Source: CAYHVH01 sp964360335 (lineage in GTDB: Bacteria; Patescibacteriota; Doudnabacteria; UBA920; 2-01-FULL-46-14). Taken from it: DNA of 20,132 nucleotides. The translations under genes and the position numbers were made by a program. Position 1 is the stretch's first letter, and every line of letters begins with the position of its first letter. Under the pieces are notes generated by a model. That model searched no databases. It was not told the origin of the DNA and worked only from the letters and a program-made list of their open reading frames with translations. Shown here one piece after another: positions 1-6,765 of this stretch. The stretch covers positions 1 through 20,132 of the forward strand of contig CAYHVH010000014.1 in assembly GCA_964360335.1 (NCBI GenBank). The letters run 5' to 3'.

Positions 1-207
1 TTTGCTCAGTTTTTCCTGACCAGAGCGGCCGAGCAGTTCACAGCGGGTGGGAACTTGGTCTGCCAGCGGCGCGCGGCGATGGCGCTTCAGATTGCCAGGC
101 ACTTTAGCGATCAGCGCAACCGCGACCGTCGTGCCCGGCACGAGGAAGCGCTCTTGGCCTATGAGCAGGGTCCCCTTGCTCGCGAACCGCAGCCTCCGGG
201 TTCTTAG
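1..207 (+). CDS. C-terminal part of an unidentified protein
   Basis: An open frame enters from the left edge and stops at TAG 205-207, giving 68 residues. The visible part is rich in Ala, Arg, Gln and Glu, probably helical (for example MALQIARHFSDQRNRDRR), and ends in a Pro/Gly tail (EPQPPGS). I do not recognise the family. The reason to take it as real is position: a strong intrinsic terminator follows at 251-291 on the same strand, with no other plus-strand gene end nearby. The rest of the gene lies outside the window. Confidence 0.5.
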   Translation, partial: FAQFFLTRAAEQFTAGGNLVCQRRAAMALQIARHFSDQRNRDRRARHEEALLAYEQGPLAREPQPPGS

Positions 208-250
208 TGGAATTACCCAAAGCTTAGCCGGGGGCAACCACCTTCTCTTG

Positions 251-291
251 CGGCGGCGAATCTTTCTGAGGTTCGCCGCCGTTTCTTTTTT
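251..291 (+). terminator. Rho-independent terminator of the first gene
   Basis: A perfect 10-bp stem, CGGCGGCGAA (251-260) with TTCGCCGCCG (272-281), encloses an 11-base loop and is followed by GTTTCTTTTTT. It separates the partial first gene from the next promoter. Confidence 0.88.
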
Positions 292-294
292 GTG

Positions 295-323
295 CTTACA
301 CTTTCTAGTAAACCTGATACAAT
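295..323 (+). promoter_or_regulatory. Promoter of the exonuclease/DinG-like gene
   Basis: CTTACA (295-300), a 17-base spacer and TACAAT (318-323), with TG one base upstream of the -10 box (extended -10). Transcription would start near 330, leaving about 10 bases before the ATG at 340. An in-frame ATG at 322 overlaps the -10 box, so it cannot be the start if this promoter is used. Confidence 0.6.
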
Positions 324-339
324 GAGTTTAAGAATTGCT

Positions 340-2769
340 ATGGCCGAGTACCGAAAAAAATTTATTGCCCTGGATTTGGAGACGACCCATTTGGATATAC
401 GGGAGGGGCGGATTATGGAAGCTGGGGCGGTTGAAGTTGAGCTACTTTTTGACGAACGGGAAAAACGGATAACAGTCCAGTTCGGCCGGACCTTTGATAC
501 CCTGGTCAATCCGGAGCTCGAGGTTTCCCCCACCGCCCTTTTGCTTACCGGGATTGCGGCCGCTGACCTCGCGGTGGCGCCGAAGTGGCAGGAGCGGAAG
601 GACGATTTGAAAAAGTTTTTGGGGAAAGAGACTCTAGTCGGACATAATTTGGGTTTTGATTTGGAGTTTTTAAAGAATCAGGGAGTAAATTTAAAAAATT
701 CCTATCTCGACAGCCTGGAAATCGCGCAAACTTTTGTTCCTCTTCTTCCCAGTCATTCGCTGGAATTTTTAGCGCAGGAGTTTGAGGTTTTGGAATCTGC
801 TTCCCACCGGGCCTTGGCGGATGCCAAACATTCCGCTCTAGTTTTAGCCGCCATCTTGAACAATTTTTTGGGGCTTGCGCCGAAACTGAAGGAGGAAATC
901 CGAGAGTTTTTACAACGTTCCCCCCTGCCCTTTCGGGATTTATTTCTGGATATTCCCGAGGTCAAGGTTCCGGTTATCCATCTCCGGCAACCTCTTACCC
1001 AGAGCTCTTCTCCGCGTGGGCCGGTTGAGCCCTGGGAAAAAGCGCTCGCGGCTCGGTGGCCGGCGAGGACCGTGTTGTTTTTGCCCTTGGCATTTGGCAA
1101 CTATCAGGACCTGTTGCTGCGGCTAGCTACGGCTAAGAGGTCAGGAATCGTCGGAGTTTCGCATCCAACCTACCTAGACGGTCTCCCGGAGAGACAGAAA
1201 ATTGTCTCCCCTGTCTCGGCCCTTTGCGAAAAGCGCTGGAAACGCCTCAAGAATGCGGAATTCCTGCCGGCCGCGGCTTATAGAATGCTCATCAAATTGG
1301 CGATTTTTCAGAGCCAAAGCGACTCTTTGGACCTTTCTCTGCTGAAGTGGAATCCGGATGAGCGACTGCTGTTGCCGGCGATTATCGTGGATGCCGAGGT
1401 TTGTCCGCGGCACCGCTGCCGTTATTTTGGCCAACTACAGCGGAAAACCGGCGCAGTTCACTTTTTGGATCTGCCGGGCTTCATGGCCTTGCTTCGCGAC
1501 TGGCCGGTGGATTTTTCTGCTTTTCCTGTCCTGCTTTCGGATTTGGGCAGAATTGAGGATGAATTTGCCGAAAGCCAGAATGAAATCTGGAATCTCCGCA
1601 AAATCCGTCAAGAATTAACCAAACTTTACCCTTTGGATAAGCAACAGGTAAGCTGGTATCCGAAAGTTCCCCGCGAGGTGGATACCCTCGCCAATGAGCT
1701 TGATCTGTTTTTTGGCATCCTCCATTTGGTCTATTTCAAAAGACCGGGAACTTACGCCGAGAAGGTCGTGGTCGAGGAGGAGGAACGGCAGAGCGAACGG
1801 TTCCAAAAATTGCTTCAACCCGCCGAGAAAGTCTTTCTTAAATTGGAAAAGTTTGCCGGCTGGCTTGCGATGCAAAGCAGCTGGGAATCCGGAGAACTGG
1901 CCGGGGAGCTTATGGCCCTGGCGCATAAAGTTCAGGCCTTTGGAAATTTTGTCAGGGAGTTTTTTTTAGAGCTACCTCTCCGTCGCATTCCCTGGTTTAA
2001 ATTTAATACTCAAGGGGCAGATCTCAATCTCGTTACGTTGCAGTTAATTCCGCTTCCGGAATTACTGGATAAATATTTTTCCACCGCAACTCTGCTCGAA
2101 ACGGAAATTTCCGAAATCTCTTTGCGTTATTTTCTCAATCGTTTGGGACTCCTGGATTGGACAGTCGAGAAATTACCGATAGTGAGCAAACCGGGCCGAA
2201 TTGAGGTCAAGATTTTTTCGTCCGCTCCGACCGCGGCCCAACTTCAATCAATATCCCGGTCACTTCCTGGGCGGAGTTTGTTTTTAGTCCCCAACGAAAC
2301 CCAGCTCCTCACGACTCACGAGCTCCTGCAACCGCGGAACCCCGGGGAGTTAGACGTCCTCACCTACAAGTTCAGCGGCAGTTTGCCGGTAATCAAAAAG
2401 AAATATCTGGAAAAAGAAAAGGTCTTGTTGCTTTTGACCACCAATATTTTTTTGCGCCAGTTTTTGACTTTGCCCATGACCAAAAATCTGCTTCTTGCTC
2501 GTTTGCCATTCGAAGCCCCCGGCACCCGACCGGTTGTCTCTCAGGCGATGAGTGCTTCCGTGTTTGCTGGTGAGGTCTTGCCGCGCGCCGTCTACCTGCT
2601 GCACCGGATTTTGTCGCGGTTTGTCACTGCCGCTTCTGAAAATGCCACAATTTATCTTTTGGATCCTAGGATTTTGAATGATTATGACCAGAGGTTTTTG
2701 AAATATTTGGAGGAACTGCCGAATTTTGAGATATCCACAATTGATCCCGCTAGAGAGCAAAATTTTTAG
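340..2769 (+). CDS. DnaQ-type 3'-5' exonuclease fused to a degenerate DinG-like helicase region
   Basis: The product is 809 residues from ATG 340. The N-terminal ~185 residues are a DEDDh exonuclease with every catalytic residue visible: D12 and E14 in ALDLETT, D107 in GHNLGFD, and H156 and D161 in HRALADAKHS. The remaining ~620 residues follow the DinG/XPD-like plan, but the motor motifs are missing. I find no P-loop where one is expected (around TVLFLPLAFGNYQDLL), and the DEAH box position reads LSDLG (D401). Of the four Fe-S cysteines, three can be matched (C296, C355, C360) and the fourth is absent. The C-terminal end (LLDPRILNDYDQRFLKYL) still looks like DinG. DnaQ-DinG fusions are known in Firmicutes, and the S. 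aureus protein is reported to act as a nuclease rather than a helicase. I infer a DNA-repair or single-strand exonuclease whose helicase part serves only for DNA binding or regulation. Confidence 0.8.
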   Translation: MAEYRKKFIALDLETTHLDIREGRIMEAGAVEVELLFDEREKRITVQFGRTFDTLVNPELEVSPTALLLTGIAAADLAVAPKWQERKDDLKKFLGKETLVGHNLGFDLEFLKNQGVNLKNSYLDSLEIAQTFVPLLPSHSLEFLAQEFEVLESASHRALADAKHSALVLAAILNNFLGLAPKLKEEIREFLQRSPLPFRDLFLDIPEVKVPVIHLRQPLTQSSSPRGPVEPWEKALAARWPARTVLFLPLAFGNYQDLLLRLATAKRSGIVGVSHPTYLDGLPERQKIVSPVSALCEKRWKRLKNAEFLPAAAYRMLIKLAIFQSQSDSLDLSLLKWNPDERLLLPAIIVDAEVCPRHRCRYFGQLQRKTGAVHFLDLPGFMALLRDWPVDFSAFPVLLSDLGRIEDEFAESQNEIWNLRKIRQELTKLYPLDKQQVSWYPKVPREVDTLANELDLFFGILHLVYFKRPGTYAEKVVVEEEERQSERFQKLLQPAEKVFLKLEKFAGWLAMQSSWESGELAGELMALAHKVQAFGNFVREFFLELPLRRIPWFKFNTQGADLNLVTLQLIPLPELLDKYFSTATLLETEISEISLRYFLNRLGLLDWTVEKLPIVSKPGRIEVKIFSSAPTAAQLQSISRSLPGRSLFLVPNETQLLTTHELLQPRNPGELDVLTYKFSGSLPVIKKKYLEKEKVLLLLTTNIFLRQFLTLPMTKNLLLARLPFEAPGTRPVVSQAMSASVFAGEVLPRAVYLLHRILSRFVTAASENATIYLLDPRILNDYDQRFLKYLEELPNFEISTIDPAREQNF

Positions 2770-2823
2770 CTACAATTTTCTTTACAAAAATCCGAATCTG
2801 TGGAAAAGGGCTTGCTAACGGGG

Positions 2824-2852
2824 TTGACAACGTTTATTTTTTTTGCTAAGCT
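2824..2852 (+). promoter_or_regulatory. Promoter-like sequence with consensus -35
   Basis: TTGACA (2824-2829), a 17-base spacer, then TAAGCT (2847-2852) with TG one base upstream. The -35 is perfect and the -10 is mediocre. No gene follows; the predicted transcript would meet the terminator at 2889-2917 after about 60 bases. Confidence 0.5.
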
Positions 2853-2888
2853 TGGGGTGGAAAGTAAAAAATTGGTTCTTTCTCAAAC

Positions 2889-2917
2889 AATCCGCGGCTA
2901 TTGTTAGCGGATTTTTA
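2889..2917 (+). terminator. Small intrinsic terminator
   Basis: AATCCGC (2889-2895) pairs with GCGGATT (2907-2913), then TTTTAT. AACAAT (2886-2891) and ATTGTT (2900-2905) can form a competing hairpin. It may end the upstream exonuclease mRNA, or a short RNA from the promoter at 2824. Confidence 0.6.
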
Positions 2918-2928
2918 TATTTTCCTGA

Positions 2929-3094
2929 TAAGTCAGGGGAGTAAGTGGCGATCATAATCTACCTGCCTGCCAGCCGGCAGGCAGGCGAATGGCATCCGAA
3001 TTCCCCGAATACCTGTGGTGAGCTAGTCGAATCCATTCGGAACATTCGGATGAAGATTGGAAGCATTCGGATCGCTGCTTCCTCTCCTGACTTA
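2929..3094. repeat. Inverted-repeat block with internal CATTCGGA repeats
   Basis: TAAGTCAGGGGAG (2929-2941) pairs with CTCTCCTGACTTA (3082-3094), 12 of 13 positions plus one G-T. Inside are CATTCGGA at 3034, 3043 and 3064, and ATCCGAAT (2994-3001), which can pair with ATTCGGAT at 3044 or 3065. There is no coding capacity. It resembles a small non-autonomous (MITE-like) element or a folded intergenic repeat. Confidence 0.45.
2962..2985. repeat. GC-rich palindrome, CCTGCC family
   Basis: CCTGCCTGCC (2962-2971) and GGCAGGCAGG (2976-2985) form a perfect 10-bp stem with loop AGCC. A shorter relative lies inside rpsP at 19430-19448. Confidence 0.8.
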
Positions 3095-3232
3095 CTGTCC
3101 GTCGTAGGCGTTCCAACCCGCCTTTTCGAAAAACAAAAACAAAAATGGGAGTTGCAGCCAAAATTAGTTGCAACAGTTAGGTTTCATCTCAAAAACCAAA
3201 ATAAACAAAAATGTTTGAGGCCCGCCTCGAGC

Positions 3233-3453
3233 GGACCAGAAGGACAGTACAGGAGTTAGACCTTGTACAATCGGTTGGATAGTACGAGATTCGTCCTTTC
3301 ACGACGTAGTGTTGGAACACGCACCGTGCCTGGCGCTCTTCCCGGATAAAGGGCCCCAGACCTGGTGCGTGGCCCAGCCCTGTGAAGGGACAAGGGCCGC
3401 GTTCGGCTCACATAAATTATTTTATTTGGAGCATCATGCGCGGTCCTTTTTTT
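3233..3453 (+). ncRNA. Candidate structured RNA ending in a terminator
   Basis: About 220 bases fold into nested stems. GGACC (3233-3237) can pair with GGTCC (3442-3446), AAGGAC (3240-3245) with GTCCTT (3293-3298), and GTACA (3247-3251) with TGTAC (3264-3268). ACGCACC (3319-3325) can pair with GGTGCGT (3364-3370) around an inner CTGG/CCAG stem. CCCT-gtga-AGGG (3378-3389) sits inside GGCCC (3371-3375) / GGGCC (3394-3398). The terminator is GGGCCGCG (3394-3401) with CGCGGTCC (3439-3446) followed by seven Ts. I saw none of the hallmark sequences of RNase P RNA, tmRNA, SRP RNA or 5S rRNA. No clear promoter of its own is visible. The identity is unknown. Confidence 0.4.
3394..3453 (+). terminator. 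Extended intrinsic terminator before the dksA-like gene
   Basis: An 8-bp stem (one G-T), GGGCCGCG 3394-3401 with CGCGGTCC 3439-3446, is followed by TTTTTTT (3447-3453). The loop contains GCTC/GAGC (3406-3409, 3429-3432) and ATAAA/TTTAT stems. GGGCC is also able to pair with GGCCC at 3371-3375, which would exclude the terminator. Confidence 0.7.
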
Positions 3454-3469
3454 ATGTCTGTGTTTCTGG

Positions 3470-3475
3470 TACAAT
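3470..3475 (+). promoter_or_regulatory. Extended -10 promoter of the dksA-like gene
   Basis: TACAAT at 3470-3475, preceded by TGG, gives an extended -10. There is no good -35 (the site falls in the T-run of the preceding terminator). The ATG at 3485 comes 9 bases after the box, so the mRNA is predicted to be leaderless. Confidence 0.6.
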
Positions 3476-3484
3476 GCCTGCGGT

Positions 3485-3850
3485 ATGATCATCGATGCGA
3501 AATTGATAGAGAAAAATAAGCGGCTTCTGCTCCTGGAGCAGCGGCGGTTGGAGGAGATGCTTTCTCGGATTGCCAAGCGCGATCAAACAGCCGGGGGTTA
3601 CCACCCCCGGTACCCGGAATTTGGGAGCAAAGAGGACGAAAACGCCGCCGAGGTCACGGTTTACGAAACCAACCTCGCGGAAGGGGCGGATTTGGAATCG
3701 AGGTTAAGGAAAGTGAAAGCGGCCCTTCAAAGGATGGCGGCCGGCACTTACGGGATTTGCCAAAACGGCGGAGAACCGATGTCGCCGGAAAGGTTGCAGG
3801 CGGTTCCGGAGGCAGAAAGCTGCGTTGAGCATGCGAATCAGAAACTTTAG
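3485..3850 (+). CDS. DksA/TraR-family protein with incomplete zinc finger
   Basis: A 121-residue protein with an N-terminal helical hairpin (roughly 1-85, rich in Leu, Arg and Glu) and a C-terminal TraR/DksA finger region, YGICQNGGEPMSPERLQAVP. Family members bind RNA polymerase through the secondary channel and tune transcription. The normal C-x2-C ... C-x2-C zinc site is only half kept: C92 and C113 are present, the second Cys is Gly95 and the fourth is His116. One or more ligands may be replaced, or zinc may not be bound. The acidic D-x-x-D/A tip typical of DksA is not obvious. It overlaps lspA by 20 bases, so the two are co-transcribed. Assignment to the family is firm; the function in this lineage is inferred. 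Confidence 0.82.
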   Translation: MIIDAKLIEKNKRLLLLEQRRLEEMLSRIAKRDQTAGGYHPRYPEFGSKEDENAAEVTVYETNLAEGADLESRLRKVKAALQRMAAGTYGICQNGGEPMSPERLQAVPEAESCVEHANQKL

Positions 3851-4220
3851 TTTGGCGCTGATTCTATTCGTCATTCTCTTCGACTGGCTTACCAAAATTT
3901 TAGTTCGCCGGCAAATGCCCTATAAATTTGCAGTGGTCGAAAATCCCGGCTTGGTCTTTGGCCTTGAGACCCCGGGATTTTTTAATCTGGCGGTTGTGTT
4001 AGTCGTGCTGTTGGGCTTTGTCCTGGTTTATCTCTGGAAGTTTCCCCATGCTCGGAGTCAAACCGGGTTTGCGCTCATCGTGGGAGGGGCAGTTGCTAAT
4101 ATTCTTGACCGCCTGGTAGGCGGCACAGTGACCGATTTTTTAAATTTCGGCATCAGCACCGTAAATTTTGCTGATTTGGCAATTTTTAGCGGCATAGTGG
4201 CGCTACTTTTTGGTCTCTAA
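3831..4220 (+). CDS. lspA: Signal peptidase II (lipoprotein signal peptidase)
   Basis: An inner-membrane aspartyl protease that cuts the leader of prolipoproteins before the lipidated Cys. The protein is 129 residues from ATG 3831; a TTG two codons upstream is also possible. Hydrophobic helices lie at about 6-24, 50-72, 78-92 and 112-128. Family motifs are visible: FDWLTK (17-22), NPGLVFG (38-44), GGAVANILDRL with catalytic D93, and VNFADLAI with the second catalytic D115. It is shorter than the usual 150-170 residues, and the C-terminus ends soon after the last helix. Its start lies inside the dksA-like gene and it is followed after 16 bases by yifB. A likely substrate is encoded nearby: the solute-binding lipoprotein at 6766. 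Confidence 0.92.
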   Translation: MRIRNFSLALILFVILFDWLTKILVRRQMPYKFAVVENPGLVFGLETPGFFNLAVVLVVLLGFVLVYLWKFPHARSQTGFALIVGGAVANILDRLVGGTVTDFLNFGISTVNFADLAIFSGIVALLFGL

Positions 4221-4236
4221 TTCTTTAGGGAAGACC

Positions 4237-5748
4237 GTGATTCGCAAAATCGCTTCCGCAGCCGTAATTGGCTTGTCAGCCGAGTTAGTGGAGGTCGAAA
4301 CAGACATTTCCTCGGGTCTGCCGGTAACCGTGGTGGTCGGACTGCCGGACGCCGCGATCCGCGAGTCGCGGGAACGGGTGAAATCGGCCCTCAAACACTC
4401 GGGAATGCAGTTTCCCAAAAGCCGGGTGGCAGTGAATCTCGCCCCGGCTGATTTGCCCAAAATCGGCACCCACTATGATCTGCCGATTGCCATTTCCATT
4501 CTCTTAAACAGCGGTCAGGTGGAGTTTGAGCCCCAGGGCAAGCTGTTTGTGGGAGAGTTGGCGCTGGACGGTGCGCTCCGCCCGGTACCCGGCGTCTTGG
4601 TAGTGGCCGAACGGGCCGTTGCTTTAGGTTTTACAACCTTGTTTGTGCCAGAGGAGAATGCCTTGGAGGCGGCCCTGATTACGGGACTAAAAATCGTGGC
4701 TGTAGCTAATCTCGCTCAGCTGTTGCGGATGCTGGGAGGCTTCGCCCCCTTGGCTTTTTTTGAAAAACCCGCCACTTTGATTACTGCTCCCTTGTCGGAC
4801 TCTTCTTCTTGGGATTTACGCTTTGTCCGGGGTCAGGAATTGGCCAAACGGGCTTTGGAGATTGCCGCCGCCGGGGCGCACAATCTTCTGATGTCCGGCC
4901 CGCCCGGCTCTGGCAAGACTCTGCTGGCGCGTGGCCTCGCCACGATTTTACCACCTCTCACCGAGGCCGAGGCCTTGGAGGTAACCAAAATTTACAGTGT
5001 GACGGGCTTACTCCCCGGCCGCCAAGGTTTGCTGCGGGACCGACCGTTTCGCGCCCCGCATCACACGGCTTCCGGGGTGGCCCTGGTGGGCGGGGGGTCG
5101 GACCCGCGGCCGGGGGAGATTACCTTAGCTCACCGCGGGGTGTTGTTTCTGGACGAATTTCCAGAGTTTCACCGCGATGTTTTGGAAAGTTTGCGCCAAC
5201 CCTTGGAGGACGGAGTAATCAACGTGGCTCGGGCTTCGAAAACCGTGAGTTTTCCCGCGAAGTTCATTTTGGCCGCCGCCCAAAACCCTTGCCCCTGCGG
5301 CTGGAGCACTGACCCGGAAAAAACCTGTGTTTGTTCACCCACCCAGCTCTTGCGGTATCAGAAAAAAGTTTCCGGGCCGCTTCTGGACCGGATTGATTTG
5401 CATGTGGATGTGCCGCGTTTGTCTTTTGAGAAGATTGAGGATGACCGAGATCAGGAGAGATCCGCGGTGGTGCGCGGTCGGGTGCAGGAAGCGCGGGCGC
5501 GGCAACTGCGACGGACTGGGAAACCCAACGCGGAAATGGGTATTCCCGAGCTCAAAGCTTACTGTCGACCAACCGAAGCGGGTTTGGCTTTGTTGCGCAG
5601 CGCCGTGGCGATGCAGCATCTCTCCACCCGATCCTATCACCGGGTGCTGAAGCTCGGGCGCACGATTGCAGATTTGGCTGGCCTGCAAGAAATTCAGGCC
5701 GAGCATATTGCGGAGGCCCTGCTGTTCCGTCCTAAAAGCGAAGTCTGA
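4237..5748 (+). CDS. yifB: YifB/ComM-family Mg-chelatase-like AAA+ ATPase
   Basis: A 503-residue protein, standard for the family. GTG 4237 is preferred because AGGGA (4227-4231) lies five bases upstream; TTG 4210 would overlap lspA. The N-terminal ~185 residues form the ChlI-like domain (SGLPVTVVVGLPDAAIRES). The AAA+ core has Walker A GPPGSGKT (221-228) and Walker B VLFLDE (D306, E307), followed by the YifB-specific AAAQNPCPCGW and a Cys-containing CVCSPTQ segment. The C-terminal Mg-chelatase domain contains LLDRIDLHVDVPR. In naturally competent bacteria the homologue ComM is a branch-migration helicase acting on incoming DNA during transformation. A similar role next to a pilin-rich region is attractive but unproven here. 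It stops at TGA. Confidence 0.93.
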   Translation: MIRKIASAAVIGLSAELVEVETDISSGLPVTVVVGLPDAAIRESRERVKSALKHSGMQFPKSRVAVNLAPADLPKIGTHYDLPIAISILLNSGQVEFEPQGKLFVGELALDGALRPVPGVLVVAERAVALGFTTLFVPEENALEAALITGLKIVAVANLAQLLRMLGGFAPLAFFEKPATLITAPLSDSSSWDLRFVRGQELAKRALEIAAAGAHNLLMSGPPGSGKTLLARGLATILPPLTEAEALEVTKIYSVTGLLPGRQGLLRDRPFRAPHHTASGVALVGGGSDPRPGEITLAHRGVLFLDEFPEFHRDVLESLRQPLEDGVINVARASKTVSFPAKFILAAAQNPCPCGWSTDPEKTCVCSPTQLLRYQKKVSGPLLDRIDLHVDVPRLSFEKIEDDRDQERSAVVRGRVQEARARQLRRTGKPNAEMGIPELKAYCRPTEAGLALLRSAVAMQHLSTRSYHRVLKLGRTIADLAGLQEIQAEHIAEALLFRPKSEV

Positions 5749-5786
5749 AATAAATTCCTACCCTCGGCAGCGCCGGCAAATTATGG

Positions 5787-5792
5787 TATAAT
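5787..5792 (+). promoter_or_regulatory. Extended -10 promoter for the galU leader
   Basis: TATAAT (5787-5792) with TGG before it. There is no clear -35. The next ATG (5800) begins 7 bases after the box, so transcription is predicted to start at or next to that ATG. Confidence 0.65.
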
Positions 5793-5799
5793 TCTCGAT

Positions 5800-5904
5800 A
5801 TGAACCCCGTTAGACTTCGTTTGGTGCATCAATTTCTCGTTTCTCATGGAGAAGAGGCAAGAAGAGTTTGCCGGTTGCTTTTAAAGAAAGGTCTAACGGG
5901 GTGA
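5800..5904 (+). CDS. Leader ORF (34 residues) overlapping galU
   Basis: ATG 5800 to TGA 5904 encodes a basic peptide starting MNPVRLRLVHQF and ending LLLKKGLTG. Its stop overlaps the GTG start of galU (GTGA, 5901-5904), a layout typical of translational coupling. It begins 7 bases after a TATAAT box, so it is the first start codon on the transcript. No family is recognised. Support is positional only. It could instead be a by-product of the inverted-repeat element that spans 5804-5902. Confidence 0.45.
   Translation: MNPVRLRLVHQFLVSHGEEARRVCRLLLKKGLTG
5804..5902. repeat. 12-bp perfect inverted repeat around the galU leader
   Basis: ACCCCGTTAGAC (5804-5815) and GTCTAACGGGGT (5891-5902) are exact complements 75 bases apart. 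A small hairpin TTCTC-atg-GAGAA (5841-5853) lies between them. The right arm covers the first two bases of the galU GTG codon, so the folded RNA would hide the start. It may also be a small insertion element. Confidence 0.7.
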
Positions 5905-6752
5905 AGATTACCAAAGCCGTGGTTCCGGTAGCGGGTTTTGGGACGAGGTTTCTGCCGGTGACTAAAACTCTGCCCAAAGAGATGCTGCCGGTAGTGGATA
6001 AGCCCGTGGTCCAGTACATTGTCGAAGAGTTAGTCGCCTCCGGAATCACCGACATTATTTTTGTGACCGGACAAAACAAACGAGCGGTTGAGGACCACTT
6101 TGATTATGATCCCGAATTGGAGAGCTGGCTTCTCAAAAACAAAAAAACCAGGGAGCTCTCGTCTATCAGGGAGATTGCCAAACTCGCCAATTTTGTTTAC
6201 ATCCGGCAAAAAGGCCCTTACGGTAACGGGACGCCGGTTTTGAACGTCAAGCATCTTTTGGGGAAAGAACCTTTTGTTTATGTGTTCAGCGACGACCTGG
6301 TCCTCTCCCCGCGACCGTTTACCAAGATGATGATTGAAGCTTTTCACAAAACTCCGGGAGTTTATATCGGCGTGCAGGAGGTTCCCAAGGAGGAAGTGAG
6401 CAAGTACGGCATCATCGAGCCGGAACCCGGGAAAGGCAACCGCGTTCGTTCAATTATCGAGAAACCGGAGCCGGCCGCCGCCCCTTCCCGGCTGGCCATT
6501 TTCGGGCGTTACCTTTTGACCCCCGAGATTTTCGAGGCGTTAGAAAAAATTCCGTTCGGCAAGGGCGGCGAGCTCTGGCTGGCGGACGGGATCGAGGCGC
6601 TTCTTCGGACCGGAGTGAAGGTTTATTACAGCAAAATCAAAGCCGGGGCGTGGTATACTACGGGCGACCCGGTTTCTTATCTGCGGGCCATCCGAGCTTA
6701 TGCGCTCGCCCGCAAGGACTACCGAGACCAAGTTAGGGACATCTTTGTCTAA
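5901..6752 (+). CDS. galU: UTP-glucose-1-phosphate uridylyltransferase
   Basis: Makes UDP-glucose from UTP and glucose-1-phosphate, the donor for cell-surface glycans and glycosylation. The protein is 283 residues from GTG 5901, which gives the standard N-terminus (KITKAVVPVAGFGTRFLP); an upstream ATG at 5868 would add 11 atypical residues. Motifs: the nucleotide-binding GFGTRFLPVTK loop (12-22), PKEMLPVVDKP, the metal-binding SDD (D131, D132), ELWLADGI, and WYTTGDPVSYLRA near the C-terminus. No classical Shine-Dalgarno stands apart from the start; GGGGTG overlaps the start codon, so it is probably coupled to the leader ORF. The lipoprotein gene follows after 13 bases. Confidence 0.93.
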   Translation: MKITKAVVPVAGFGTRFLPVTKTLPKEMLPVVDKPVVQYIVEELVASGITDIIFVTGQNKRAVEDHFDYDPELESWLLKNKKTRELSSIREIAKLANFVYIRQKGPYGNGTPVLNVKHLLGKEPFVYVFSDDLVLSPRPFTKMMIEAFHKTPGVYIGVQEVPKEEVSKYGIIEPEPGKGNRVRSIIEKPEPAAAPSRLAIFGRYLLTPEIFEALEKIPFGKGGELWLADGIEALLRTGVKVYYSKIKAGAWYTTGDPVSYLRAIRAYALARKDYRDQVRDIFV

Positions 6753-6765
6753 AGGTCAAAAGCCG

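Larger units (their letters stand above)
2770..3484. other. 715-base gene-poor region with several structured elements
   Basis: No convincing gene. The one sizeable plus-strand frame (2945-3259) reads through palindromes and repeats and has no family-like features. From left to right there is a promoter-like sequence (2824-2852), a small terminator (2889-2917), an inverted-repeat block (2929-3094) holding a CCTGCC palindrome and three CATTCGGA copies, an A-rich stretch with weak hairpins (3120-3220), and a strongly structured segment ending in a T-run (3233-3453). The promoter of the next gene begins right after it. Confidence 0.6.

Noticed and set aside
2945..3259. A 104-codon plus-strand frame in the gene-poor region
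   Set aside because: It reads through a palindrome (giving PASRQAG), repeats and an A-rich stretch, and has no family-like features or ribosome site.
3233..3453. RNase P RNA, tmRNA, SRP RNA, or a 23S rRNA 3' fragment (because of AGTACGAGA at 3281)
   Set aside because: The conserved core sequences of these RNAs were looked for and not found; the short rRNA-like match does not extend.
3256..3576. A minus-strand frame over the structured segment
   Set aside because: It overlaps the start of the dksA-like gene and its promoter, and the sequence is better explained by stems and a terminator.
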